Shown in pieces: positions 25,219 through 32,691 of a DNA stretch of 38,810 nucleotides. The stretch lies in NCBI GenBank assembly GCA_947373185.1, contig CANBWP010000023.1, forward strand, positions 1 to 38,810, written 5' to 3'. This DNA is from Comamonadaceae bacterium. Its GTDB lineage: Bacteria; Pseudomonadota; Gammaproteobacteria; Burkholderiales; Burkholderiaceae_C. Under the pieces are notes generated by a model that was not told where the DNA came from, ran no database searches, and saw nothing but the letters and a program-made list of their open reading frames with translations. Numbering within the stretch: the first letter of the stretch is position 1; each line of letters begins with the position of its first letter. Position numbers and translations under genes: made by a program.

Positions 25219-25234
25219 TGGCATCTTTATTGCA
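25219..25234 (+). promoter_or_regulatory. Candidate sigma54 promoter overlapping the flgA start
   Basis: TGGCAT-CTTTA-TTGCA keeps GG and GC at exact spacing, with one mismatch in the -24 box. It lies on top of the first ATG of flgA (25234), so a transcript from it would begin near 25245, at the second in-frame ATG (25246). Confidence 0.5.
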
Positions 25235-26022
25235 TGAACTCCGTTATGTTCAATTCAAGTGTCAAAACATCTACACCTGCCCAAGGCTTGTTGCAAATCT
25301 TGTGCCTGACGGTTTTTTGGCTGGTCGCTAGCGCCTTGCCCTTCGGTGCTGCGGCACAAACCGCCAATACACCAGCTGACAGCATGGGCCAGCAAGTCCG
25401 CCAATGGCTGGGTCAAACCCATGGTGTGCCGCCCAAAGAGGTGGTGATTGCCCCCTTGGATGAACGCTTGAAAGTTCAGGCCTGTCAAAAACCCCTGAAT
25501 GTGGACCACCCCTTTGCTTCTAAAGAGACGGTTCGAGTCCGTTGCCCTGAGCCAGTCTGGCAACTTTATCTGCAAGTGACTTTGCCGGCCGGGAATTACT
25601 CAAATGTGGCCAACAGTGGTCAAAATGCTGGAAGTGCCGCCAAAAATATGGTGATTGCTCGCCGATTGTTGCAAAGAGGCGTCATCTTGCAGCCTGATAT
25701 GCTCGAAGAGGTTCAAGCTTCCTCTGGCAATGCCGATACTCAATTGCTGACAAGCCTGAAGGATGCCCAGCAAGCTGAGTTAACCCGTGACATTGCCGCG
25801 GGTCAGCCTCTTCGTGTGTCGGACATTCGACGTGCCCTCTTGGTCAAACAAGGGCAGTCGGTCATGTTGACCGTTGGGGACAAGGCTGAGTTTCAAATCT
25901 CCGTGCGCATGGAGGCCATGCAGGATGGCCGGATGGGGGAGCAAGTGAAGCTTAAAAACCCAGACTCTGGCAAGCAAGTTTCAGGGGTGGTGACGGGGCC
26001 CAATACGGCCAAGGGCCTGTGA
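25234..26022 (+). CDS. flgA: Flagellar P-ring assembly chaperone FlgA
   Basis: FlgA is a periplasmic chaperone for FlgI polymerisation. The 262 residues have a hydrophobic signal segment (LLQILCLTVFWLVASALPFG, cleavage near AAA-QT). The conserved SAF-type C-terminal region has VIARRLLQRGVILQPDMLEE, AAGQPLRVSDIRRALLVKQG and MGEQVKLKNPDSGKQVSGVV. Two in-frame ATGs exist, at 25234 and 25246. If the sigma54 element at 25219-25234 is used, only the second can serve, nearly leaderless. The gene is divergent from the LysM gene with only 20 bases between the start codons. Confidence 0.93.
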   Translation: MNSVMFNSSVKTSTPAQGLLQILCLTVFWLVASALPFGAAAQTANTPADSMGQQVRQWLGQTHGVPPKEVVIAPLDERLKVQACQKPLNVDHPFASKETVRVRCPEPVWQLYLQVTLPAGNYSNVANSGQNAGSAAKNMVIARRLLQRGVILQPDMLEEVQASSGNADTQLLTSLKDAQQAELTRDIAAGQPLRVSDIRRALLVKQGQSVMLTVGDKAEFQISVRMEAMQDGRMGEQVKLKNPDSGKQVSGVVTGPNTAKGL

Positions 26023-26079
26023 GACTTTAAATATGCAAAGTTTTTTGACCAAAACCCATCATATTTTTAAAAAAATGAT

Positions 26080-26106
26080 TCAAGTTCTAGAATCTACTGT
26101 CGATAC
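26080..26106 (+). promoter_or_regulatory. Sigma28 (FliA) promoter of flgM-flgN
   Basis: TCAAGTTC-N11-GTCGATAC, with -35 at 26080-26087 and -10 at 26099-26106. The spacing is exact and the signature is the one seen at fliC and flaG. It lies about 64 bases before the flgM ATG. A sigma28-driven flgM is the usual feedback arrangement. Confidence 0.8.
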
Positions 26107-26111
26107 TGAGC

Positions 26112-26144
26112 ATGTCCAACCCTCTAAAGTGTGGGTTGATGTGA
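26112..26144 (+). other. Short upstream frame and hairpin in the flgM leader
   Basis: Between the sigma28 element and flgM an ATG opens a 10-codon frame (MSNPLKCGLM, stop TGA at 26142-26144). It overlaps a 6-bp hairpin, CAACCC...GGGTTG (26117-26138). No strong ribosome site precedes the ATG, so translation is uncertain. Confidence 0.25.
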
Positions 26145-26169
26145 GTAGAAATAAGAAAGTGAGCCAGGT

Positions 26170-26493
26170 ATGACCGATGCAATTTCAAACTATGGACAGC
26201 GCGCCCAGTCGGACGCGTCGTTGCGCAGCGCATTGGACAAAGCCAACCGCAAGAATGGTTCTCAAGGCAGCGCCACCAGCAGCGAAACACCTGCGCCTGC
26301 CAGCAGCGCCAAGTCGGCAGGCGCCGATGAACTGCGCTTGACCAACGTGGCCGCACGTGCCATGGCTGAGCCAGACTTTGACCGTGTCAAAGTGGAATCG
26401 ATCAAAAAAGCCATTCAGGAGGGTCAGTACCCACTGAACCCCCGACGAATTGCTGAGAGCTTCCATGCCATCGAGCAAATGATTCGTGAGTGA
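26170..26493 (+). CDS. flgM: Anti-sigma28 factor FlgM
   Basis: FlgM binds FliA in the cytoplasm until the hook-basal body is complete, then is exported, releasing sigma28. The 107 residues have a disordered Ser/Ala-rich N-terminal half. The conserved FliA-binding C-terminal half includes VAARAMAEPDFDRVKVESIK and KAIQEGQYPLNPRRIAESFH. The length is normal. It is the first gene of flgM-flgN, with a sigma28 element upstream. Confidence 0.93.
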   Translation: MTDAISNYGQRAQSDASLRSALDKANRKNGSQGSATSSETPAPASSAKSAGADELRLTNVAARAMAEPDFDRVKVESIKKAIQEGQYPLNPRRIAESFHAIEQMIRE

Positions 26494-26866
26494 GCGTGCA
26501 CTTTTTGTCTCTGAACAGCTGGTCCAGCTGTTGGCTTTAGAGTTTGAAGCACTCAAGAGCCAAGACCTGGACCGGTTTGAATCTTTGCAGCCTGGCAAAA
26601 ATGATTTGCTCGCCGAGTTGTCAAGCCTCTGCCCCGCCGCCGAAGAGCTTCAAGCCCTGCCTGAGTGGGAGCCCCTGCGAGAGCGGCTCATTGAATGCCG
26701 AGATTTGCATCGGCGCAATGCCGTGTTGATTGAACGCAAGCTCGACACCATCCGCGGCGCACTTCACAGTTTGCGGGTTGGTGAATCGGGCAGCCCCGTC
26801 GAAGTCTATGACCGTTTAGGTCAAGTGGCTCGATTCAGCCGCGGCCGAGGCTACCAAGAGGTTTAA
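26486..26866 (+). CDS. flgN: FlgN family export chaperone for FlgK/FlgL
   Basis: This 126-residue helical protein is in the position and size of FlgN, the cytoplasmic chaperone that carries FlgK and FlgL to the export gate. It begins at GTG (26486), overlapping the flgM stop by 8 bases. It is rich in Leu/Glu heptads (LVQLLALEFEALKSQDLDRF, ERLIECRDLHRRNAVLIERK) with the family's C-terminal region YDRLGQVARFSRGRGYQEV. The identification rests on FlgN-like pattern plus position after flgM. Confidence 0.85.
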   Translation: MSERALFVSEQLVQLLALEFEALKSQDLDRFESLQPGKNDLLAELSSLCPAAEELQALPEWEPLRERLIECRDLHRRNAVLIERKLDTIRGALHSLRVGESGSPVEVYDRLGQVARFSRGRGYQEV

Positions 26867-26875
26867 TCTTCCATG

Positions 26876-26897
26876 CGCATCGTCTCAAGGCGATGCG
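26876..26897. terminator. Hairpin between convergent flgN and flhX
   Basis: CGCATCG-TCTCAAGG-CGATGCG is a perfect 7-bp stem in the 18-base gap and the last codons of flhX. It has no T tract on either strand, so bidirectional termination is only a suggestion. Confidence 0.3.
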
Positions 26898-27223
26898 GGC
26901 TCCACCGAAGCGATGGGTGCCAACGGCGCTTCCACTTCATCCTTTGATGCCGTTTTTTCATCACCTGGGCGCATGCCCTTGAGCCAATACACCCAAGACA
27001 AAACCACCGCCACGGCGGTGTACAGCTCTTGCGGTATTTCCTGGTCCACATCGAGTCGGCTCAAGAGGGCCAGCAATTGCGGATCTTCAGAAATGAACAC
27101 GCCCTGCTTGCGCGCTTCTTCGATCATGCGCCAGGCCAAGTCATCATCGCCCTTGGCGGTAACGACCGGCACAGGGTGCTTGCCATAAGCCAGTGCGACG
27201 GCTTGACGCATGTAGCGGCTCAT
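26885..27223 (-). CDS. flhX: FlhB C-terminal-domain homologue (FlhX type)
   Basis: This 112-residue soluble protein matches the cytoplasmic C-terminal domain of FlhB after its cleavage site: AVALAYGKHPVPVVTAKGDD, then EEARKQGVFISEDPQLLALL and DVDQEIPQELYTAVAVVLSW. It lacks membrane helices and the NPTH loop. In other bacteria such proteins can replace the FlhB C-fragment at the export gate. The start ATG (27223) overlaps the stop of the fliK-like gene in an ATGA. A start 14 codons further upstream, at 27265, is less likely. It is the last gene of a five-gene operon. Confidence 0.85.
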   Translation of the reverse strand: MSRYMRQAVALAYGKHPVPVVTAKGDDDLAWRMIEEARKQGVFISEDPQLLALLSRLDVDQEIPQELYTAVAVVLSWVYWLKGMRPGDEKTASKDEVEAPLAPIASVEPASP

Positions 27224-28278
27224 GCAGACACATCCACCACCAGGCCTCGGCCAGACGGCGTCCAATCACTGACCTCTGCTGGGCGCGAACCATGAACCAC
27301 ATGAAACGCGCGCATGTTCAAACCTGCCGCGCGCAATTCGTCGCCGAGCAAATACGAGCGTGCCCTGGCTTGCTCAACCACGGCGGCTTGTTCTGCCCAC
27401 ATGGTGAGCTCTATTTGCTGGGCATTCATCAATTGTGTTTTGAGCCAAACTGGACCGAGGTCTTCGGTTTTGGAATGCACATTGACCGTCAAAACAGCTT
27501 GCTCGCCTTCTTGTCTGGGGCCTCGCCTCACCGTCAGTTCAACGGGATTGGAATCTGCAAAAGGCAAGGTCATGCTGAACAACACTTCTTGCTGCGCTTG
27601 GGCCTGAACGGCCTGAACTTGACTGGCTTCAATGTCGTCCACAGCTTTGCTTAATTTTTCGACGATGCCCGTGTCTGATTCAGCGCTGTCGTCGGTCCCC
27701 GACACACTCAGCTCAGCGATGAGTTTCCGTAGCAACTGTTTGGTGTCTTGAACGGGGGGCTGCAAACCTTTTGCCAGCCAGACTTCGGCACCCATCGCGC
27801 CCATCATGGCTTGTCGCAATGCCCCGGGCGTGAGCTGCGCCATTGACAGTTGCAAACCACGCCACTGCGCCTGCAGGTCGGGGCGTTGCACTTTGCTCAG
27901 CAGGGCATCGAGCGAGCCCGGCTGCAAGAGCTCGGGCAAGACGGCGTTGACGTCAGGTTTGTAAAGCAGTGTGGCGATTCTTGACACCAAGGGCGGCGCG
28001 TTGATGGGCACCAAAGAGCCGCCTTCTGCTCTGAGCCAAATGGATTCACCCACTTGAGACGTTTGCAGACCTGGTGCGGCCAAGCTACGACCTTGCAACA
28101 TCAACATCGGCTGATCGTGCGCCAGTTTGACCGACGCCTGAACTACTTGGCCTTCTTTCAGGCCCAATTCTGCAGCCGTGCTGGCCTGTAAAGGCAATTT
28201 GCCTTCAAGGTAAATGGGGTGAACTCGGCCGGGCGCGACATACGCCTCGGCCCCAGAGATCAAGGGAACCGGACCCAT
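27220..28278 (-). CDS. FliK-like hook-length control protein (second copy)
   Basis: This 352-residue protein resembles the FliK C-terminal (Flg_hook) domain in its last third: MTLPFADSNPVELTVRRGPR, VLTVNVHSKTEDLGPVWLKT and RSYLLGDELRAAGLNMRAFH. The N-terminal part, with PIYLEGKLPLQASTAAELGL and the adjacent GQVVQASVKL strand-like segment, is of a type common in FliK-like proteins paired with FlhX. It is probably not the canonical fliK, whose 3' end appears to be at 38619-38810. A substrate-switch function together with FlhX is inferred. The start overlaps the upstream gene by 19 bases. Confidence 0.75.
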   Translation of the reverse strand: MGPVPLISGAEAYVAPGRVHPIYLEGKLPLQASTAAELGLKEGQVVQASVKLAHDQPMLMLQGRSLAAPGLQTSQVGESIWLRAEGGSLVPINAPPLVSRIATLLYKPDVNAVLPELLQPGSLDALLSKVQRPDLQAQWRGLQLSMAQLTPGALRQAMMGAMGAEVWLAKGLQPPVQDTKQLLRKLIAELSVSGTDDSAESDTGIVEKLSKAVDDIEASQVQAVQAQAQQEVLFSMTLPFADSNPVELTVRRGPRQEGEQAVLTVNVHSKTEDLGPVWLKTQLMNAQQIELTMWAEQAAVVEQARARSYLLGDELRAAGLNMRAFHVVHGSRPAEVSDWTPSGRGLVVDVSA

Positions 28279-28694
28279 TGCCTGCGAGCTGAATACTCGC
28301 GGGCTGAGGGGCCGGGTTCTTGTGTTTCTGTGGCGGGCGCAGCAAGGGGGGTGAGCACTGCTTTCACCACTTGTGCATGATCTGGCACCACAATGCTCAG
28401 GCCTGCTTTGACGCGTTGCTGTGGATTGCCCGTGATGATTTTGGGGTTGGCATCGACCAAGGCTTGACGCAGCACCGTTGTGTTCAAGGGGCTGTTGGCA
28501 TACAAGGTGTGAACCAACTTATCAATGGGCGTGCTTTGCGCGACCGTGTAGCTTGGCGCGGGTGTGCTGGCCGCTTGTTCGTCTGACGGTTCGGCGGCCA
28601 AAGCAGCGCCCAGCATGAAGCATGACAGAGCGCTTAGCCAACAAGCCTTGTGAGCTGGCAGCAAAGAAAATTTCGAGTGAGTCTGTTTGATCAT
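28260..28694 (-). CDS. Exported FimV/LysM-like protein of unknown role
   Basis: This 144-residue protein (ATG at 28694) has a Sec signal peptide (LSALSCFMLGAALA, cleavage before AEPSDE). Its central region, LVHTLYANSPLNTTVLRQAL followed by DANPKIITGNPQQRVKAGLS and IVVPD, resembles the N-terminal peptidoglycan-binding region of FimV-type proteins. The tail is Pro/Glu-rich and then basic. The ATG overlaps the flgT-like stop by four bases. Its operon partners suggest that it anchors ring proteins to peptidoglycan, which is inference. A longer form from 28739 would disturb the signal peptide. Confidence 0.65.
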   Translation of the reverse strand: MIKQTHSKFSLLPAHKACWLSALSCFMLGAALAAEPSDEQAASTPAPSYTVAQSTPIDKLVHTLYANSPLNTTVLRQALVDANPKIITGNPQQRVKAGLSIVVPDHAQVVKAVLTPLAAPATETQEPGPSAREYSARRQWVRFP

Positions 28695-29959
28695 GGGGGG
28701 GTCGATTTCATCAGCGATTCTGTGGGCCAAGCGCGCCACTCAACTTGGGCTGCTTTGGCAGGACCTGCAAGGACCAGCAGTTGTGCACTGTAGGGTGTGA
28801 CGGCTTGAACAGTGGCAAGCAAAGTTTGAGGCGCGCCGTCTTTGCTGGCCAGCTCAGCGGGAAAGCGTGCAGGGTGAGCAACGATCCACTCATCGCCTTT
28901 TTTAACGCCGGCCAAAGTGCCTGCGTTGATTTGGAGTTGTTGACCGGCCACTGCCGTCACGGTCGGTTGAAGGGGCTGGCAGTTTAACCACTCAGCAGCT
29001 TTCGCGCGCCATTGGTCGATTTGCGTTTGGAGCATGTCCACAGTTTCAGCATTCAAGCGTGCGGCAGACCATTGCGGGCGATCCAGGTCGAATGTCAAAT
29101 TGGCATGGTCTTCAAACTTGGCAGTTTGGCCTTCCGTGCCCATGATTTGGAAATCCAAATGCAATGCGACGCCAGGTGCTTGGTAGCCCGCATAGCCCTC
29201 AAAGCCTTTGGCCGGGGTGGGCTCGGTGCTGATTTTTAAAGTGGCCAGCCAAGGCAAAGACGCGGGGCGATTGCCAATCAGGGCGCGCTCGTAGGGGGTC
29301 ATCTGCTGGGCCATGGAAGCTTGCGGCATCGAATTGACGGCGCGCCATGCTTGCTGTTTGCCTTGGGGGGCGTTGTGCAGCACCCATTGCGATTGCACCA
29401 TGGGCACCAGGGCTTGCAAGACAATCGGATTGGCAGAACGATCCATGTTCAGTTCGAGACTGACCAAGTGTTTCAAAGGCGCAATCAATTGAGGCTTGCA
29501 TGAGGGGGCTTGTGGCACTGGCGCTTCATTGACCGCCATCGACTGTTTCAATTTGGCCAGCAGGGCCTTGAAACCGGACTCAGCCGGCGCGCTGTCTGTC
29601 GAAGCGACCGCCGTTGGGGTAGGCGCAGGGCTGAGCAAACGGGCTTTGGCTTGACCACTTTCATCACGGCCATAGGCCAAGACGCGAACACCGCGCACTT
29701 CCATGCCGTTTTTGAAGCTGCTGCTTTCGCGCAGACTGCCTTGTGCATCGATCCAACTGGTGGTCAGCACCTTGGTCGGCGTTTGCAAAGAAGCTTCCAC
29801 CAAACTTTGTCGAATGGCGTCTAAACGCTCTTGGGCGGTGAGGGGCGCATCTGGTCCTTGGGCCCAAGCTGGCGCCGCAAATCCGGCGCACAGGCAAAGG
29901 CTCACGCCCAAGCACCAGCGCGCTGTTTGGAATTTGCGTTGGCCAGCGCGCATGATCAA
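28691..29959 (-). CDS. flgT: FlgT-like flagellar ring protein
   Basis: This 422-residue exported protein has a signal peptide (RWCLGVSLCLCAGFAAPAWA, cleavage before QGPDAP). The N-terminal region (PLTAQERLDAIRQSLVEASL ... FKNGMEVRGVRVLAYGRD) and the C-terminal segment (LQINAGTLAGVKKGDEWIV) resemble FlgT, the H-ring protein of Vibrio motors. The match is by pattern and by neighbourhood with flgP, not by full alignment. The start overlaps the flgP stop in an ATGA. The assignment is plausible rather than certain. Confidence 0.65.
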   Translation of the reverse strand: MIMRAGQRKFQTARWCLGVSLCLCAGFAAPAWAQGPDAPLTAQERLDAIRQSLVEASLQTPTKVLTTSWIDAQGSLRESSSFKNGMEVRGVRVLAYGRDESGQAKARLLSPAPTPTAVASTDSAPAESGFKALLAKLKQSMAVNEAPVPQAPSCKPQLIAPLKHLVSLELNMDRSANPIVLQALVPMVQSQWVLHNAPQGKQQAWRAVNSMPQASMAQQMTPYERALIGNRPASLPWLATLKISTEPTPAKGFEGYAGYQAPGVALHLDFQIMGTEGQTAKFEDHANLTFDLDRPQWSAARLNAETVDMLQTQIDQWRAKAAEWLNCQPLQPTVTAVAGQQLQINAGTLAGVKKGDEWIVAHPARFPAELASKDGAPQTLLATVQAVTPYSAQLLVLAGPAKAAQVEWRAWPTESLMKSTPP

Positions 29960-30432
29960 CGTGCTTTAGAAGCCAATTGGCTCATGTACAACACGCGCAA
30001 GTCTTGCACCACATCGCGGTCCAATGACAGGGTGGTTTCGTAGGTGTCTTCGCCCACAGGGGTGATGCTGACCAAACGGGCACCGTAGATCACACCTTCC
30101 ACTTTGGTCCGAAAGGTGTCATTGGTGACCACCATGTCGGCCACAGTAGAGCTGGCGTCCAGTTGCTGGCCATAAACCTGTTCGGTCAAATTGCGGTAGG
30201 CGTCCAACTTCGAGGCGCGAATGGCCATCAGACGTTGTTGGGCGGGGTTTTTATGATTTTGCACGGTCACCACGGCATAGCCGGTGGCCGTGATGGTTTC
30301 TCGTTTTTCAACCAAAGGGGCTGTCAATGATTTGGCTTCAGCGTCGGGGCTGTGCATGGCCAAGTTCACAGACTTACAGCCGCAGAGGGCTGTCAAACCA
30401 AAAATCAGGCAGAGGGCGGTCACGCGTTTCAT
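29956..30432 (-). CDS. flgP: FlgP-type LPP20 family outer membrane lipoprotein
   Basis: This 158-residue lipoprotein has a signal peptide ending at LCGC, with Cys19 lipidated. The mature part carries ATGYAVVTVQNHKNPAQQRL, AIRASKLDAYRNLTEQVYGQ and VTNDTFRTKVEGVIYGARLV. This pattern belongs to FlgP/LPP20-type flagellar lipoproteins of Vibrio and Campylobacter, which form an outer-membrane-linked basal disk or ring. It heads a five-gene operon with a sigma28 element 45 bases upstream, and is divergent from the sigma54 activator. Confidence 0.83.
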   Translation of the reverse strand: MKRVTALCLIFGLTALCGCKSVNLAMHSPDAEAKSLTAPLVEKRETITATGYAVVTVQNHKNPAQQRLMAIRASKLDAYRNLTEQVYGQQLDASSTVADMVVTNDTFRTKVEGVIYGARLVSITPVGEDTYETTLSLDRDVVQDLRVLYMSQLASKAR

Positions 30433-30476
30433 GGGCTTTCCTTATGGGAGGTGGGACACGAAGTCCTTCACGCTCT

Positions 30477-30503
30477 GAATCGGCATCAACTTGAGAAGCT
30501 TGA
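30477..30503 (-). promoter_or_regulatory. Sigma28 (FliA) promoter of the flgP operon
   Basis: Read on the minus strand: TCAAGCTT-N11-GCCGATTC (-35 at 30496-30503, -10 at 30477-30484). The -10 box is identical to that of flaG. The spacer contains a second TCAAGTT copy. It lies about 45 bases before the flgP ATG. Confidence 0.75.
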
Positions 30504-30635
30504 GGGCTTTCTTTTGCGCGTTGTTGTGAAAAGGCGATGCCTTCTGACGGTTTTCCGACATTTGCAGACCAAAATACCGTGATATGCAATACAGTGGTGT
30601 CTTGATGCAATCAATCACCCCCATTTCTGTCGTCC

Positions 30636-31829
30636 ATGGCTAAAAAGAGCCCCGCCAAAGCCTTTATCGGTGCAAGTGCCAGCGCGCAAGCGATTCGGCA
30701 CTTGATTGAGCGCGTGGCCTCTTCCGCTGCGACTGTGTTGATCACGGGTGAAAGCGGTACGGGCAAAGAATTGGTGGCCAGAGCGCTGCACGATCAGTCG
30801 GACCGAAGTGGCGGAAATTTTGTGCCCATCAACTGCGCGGCCATCCCCAAAGATTTGCTAGAAAGCGAATTGTTTGGCCACCGCAAGGGCGCTTTCACAG
30901 GTGCCATGGCCGACCGCATTGGCCGTTTTGAGCTGGCCCATGGCGGCACCATTTTCTTGGACGAAATCGGTGACTTGTCTTTGGACATGCAAGTCAAATT
31001 GCTGCGCGTCTTGCAAGAGCGCACGGTCGACCCTGTGGGCGCCTTGAAATCTGTCGCCGTGGATGTTCGGGTGGTGGCTGCCACCCACCGCGATTTAGAA
31101 GCAGAAATTGAAGCCGGGCGTTTTCGCGAAGATTTGTATTACCGCCTCAACGTGTTGCCCTTGAACACGCCGTCTTTGCGCCAAAGGGTGCAAGACGTGC
31201 CCGCCTTGCTGACGCATTTTGCGGAACACTTCGCGGCCAAAGGGCAAACGCCCATCACCTTCACCGCCGATTTTTTAGAGGCCTTGAAAGACTACGCTTG
31301 GCCGGGCAATGTACGTGAACTTTCCAATTTGGTGGACCGCTTTAACACCTTGTTCAGTGGCCAGCAACTGAGTTTGGCTGCGGTGCCCTCCTCTTTGTTG
31401 CCCAAGGGCTTGCGCGCCTTGCAAGCGGAACGCGTGAGCACGCCTTTGGTCGATTCTTTGGAAATTGTGGCGCCCCTTCATGCGCACGAAGGTCACCACA
31501 GTGCCAATGCCGAGGTCATGAACCCGTTTGCCAATCCTGCGCCCCCATTGGCCATGGACCTGCACAACGAAGTGGAAGACATCATCATGCTCGCGCAGGG
31601 CTTGCCCAGCTTGCCGCCTGAGGGGCTGTCCTTGAAAGACCGTTTGGCAGACATTGAGCGCGATTTGATTGTGCAGGCCTTGAACCGCACCGATGGCAAT
31701 GTGTCTCAAACGGCGCGCTTGCTCAACTTGCAGCGCACCACCCTGATTGAAAAACTCAACAAATACGACTTGCGTCAGGGCTTGCTGCTCAAAACGCCGC
31801 TCGACCCAGCAGGCGAAGCCTCCTGCTGA
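30636..31829 (+). CDS. Sigma54-dependent transcriptional activator without sensor domain (FleQ/FlrA-like)
   Basis: This 397-residue AAA+ activator remodels RpoN holoenzyme. The AAA+ domain begins near residue 8. It has Walker A GESGTGKE (38-45), the sigma54-contacting GAFTGA loop (85-90), Walker B GTIFLDE (104-110) and a [15 protein letters not shown] segment. After a linker of about 90 residues comes a Fis-type helix-turn-helix ([20 protein letters not shown]), whose [13 protein letters not shown] ending resembles FleQ/FlrA. No receiver, PAS, GAF or FleQ N-terminal domain is present, so control must act through expression, partner proteins or the linker. It is a candidate activator of the sigma54 promoters at flgB and flgJ. 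Confidence 0.9.
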   Translation: MAKKSPAKAFIGASASAQAIRHLIERVASSAATVLITGESGTGKELVARALHDQSDRSGGNFVPINCAAIPKDLLESELFGHRKGAFTGAMADRIGRFELAHGGTIFLDEIGDLSLDMQVKLLRVLQERTVDPVGALKSVAVDVRVVAATHRDLEAEIEAGRFREDLYYRLNVLPLNTPSLRQRVQDVPALLTHFAEHFAAKGQTPITFTADFLEALKDYAWPGNVRELSNLVDRFNTLFSGQQLSLAAVPSSLLPKGLRALQAERVSTPLVDSLEIVAPLHAHEGHHSANAEVMNPFANPAPPLAMDLHNEVEDIIMLAQGLPSLPPEGLSLKDRLADIERDLIVQALNRTDGNVSQTARLLNLQRTTLIEKLNKYDLRQGLLLKTPLDPAGEASC

Positions 31830-32680
31830 ACGCGGGGGTACTGAACCATTTTTTCTTTTTGCTTGGCCTGCGCTGCTGCAGCGGCACTGGCATTGTTGGC
31901 CGCAGCCGTGGCTTTGGCACTGGCAGCGGCGGCGGCTGCATTCTCTGACGCTTGACGCTCACGTTGTAAGCGGGCCAAGGTTTCCATTTCCTTTTTGAAG
32001 GTGCCGGTCTCACCCACGGCCCCATGCAGGCCATTCACTTTGCCAGACAGCGCATCGAGCGCTCTGGACTGCTGCACGAAGCGGCCTTCCAGTGACTTGA
32101 TTTGAGCGGCCAGGATTTGACCTTTTTCGCCCACTTGTTGCGCTGTTTTTTCTGGCACGCTCTCCGCATTTTTAATGGCTTCATTCAAGCGAGCCTCCAA
32201 CGAGCCTTGCATTTTGGTCATGTCGTCTTGCTTGGACACCATCTCTTGCAAACCATCGTTCACGGAGCCAACTAACTCTAGGGATGAATCCAACTCAACC
32301 ACCCGTTTGCTGAGGGCCGTGAGCATGCTGTCCATCTGGTTGATGCGCGACTTCAAACTGAATGTCATGGTGGCAAAAATGATGGTCGCGACCATCATCA
32401 AGCCGCCAGCAACGCCCAGCATGATTTGCGTGTATTTCTTGTTGGCCGCCATCAATGTTTCTAAATTGTGCGAGGCCTTTTTCAGGTTTTCGCCAGCACC
32501 CACGGCCAAGTTGGCCGAGCGTGTCGCCAATTCGGCAGACTCTAGGGCCAACATCTTCACGCCTTCTAATTCATCCGTGTCAGCCAATGGCGTGGCATCA
32601 GCATGTGCCGCAGATTCATGCCCTGCGTGTGCATCGTTGTGGCCGTGATCGTGACCACCAGTGCTTGCGTGAGTGCTCAT
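31775..32680 (-). CDS. Unrecognised single-pass membrane coiled-coil protein with His-rich N-terminus
   Basis: I do not recognise this 301-residue protein. Residues 1-26 hold seven His ([17 protein letters not shown]). One membrane helix lies at about 86-107 ([20 protein letters not shown]). Residues about 110-250 form a long coiled coil predicted outside the cytoplasm ([40 protein letters not shown]). The tail is Ala/Lys-rich low complexity. It is the last gene of the fliL-flhB operon, 11 bases after an unknown gene, and its 3' end overlaps the convergent sigma54 activator by 55 bases. A motor or export-gate accessory role is inferred from position only. Confidence 0.75.
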   Translation of the reverse strand: MSTHASTGGHDHGHNDAHAGHESAAHADATPLADTDELEGVKMLALESAELATRSANLAVGAGENLKKASHNLETLMAANKKYTQIMLGVAGGLMMVATIIFATMTFSLKSRINQMDSMLTALSKRVVELDSSLELVGSVNDGLQEMVSKQDDMTKMQGSLEARLNEAIKNAESVPEKTAQQVGEKGQILAAQIKSLEGRFVQQSRALDALSGKVNGLHGAVGETGTFKKEMETLARLQRERQASENAAAAAASAKATAAANNASAAAAAQAKQKEKMVQYPRVQQEASPAGSSGVLSSKP

Positions 32681-32691
32681 GTCGAGTTCCT

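Noticed and set aside
28380..28400. TGGCACCACAATGCTC as a sigma54 promoter on the plus strand
   Set aside because: It lies inside a minus-strand gene, has no plus-strand gene downstream and has ATGC instead of TTGC.
30560..30600. Sigma70-like boxes before the sigma54 activator (TTGCAG and TATGCA)
   Set aside because: Matches are weak and the spacing can be chosen freely. I could not defend a specific start.
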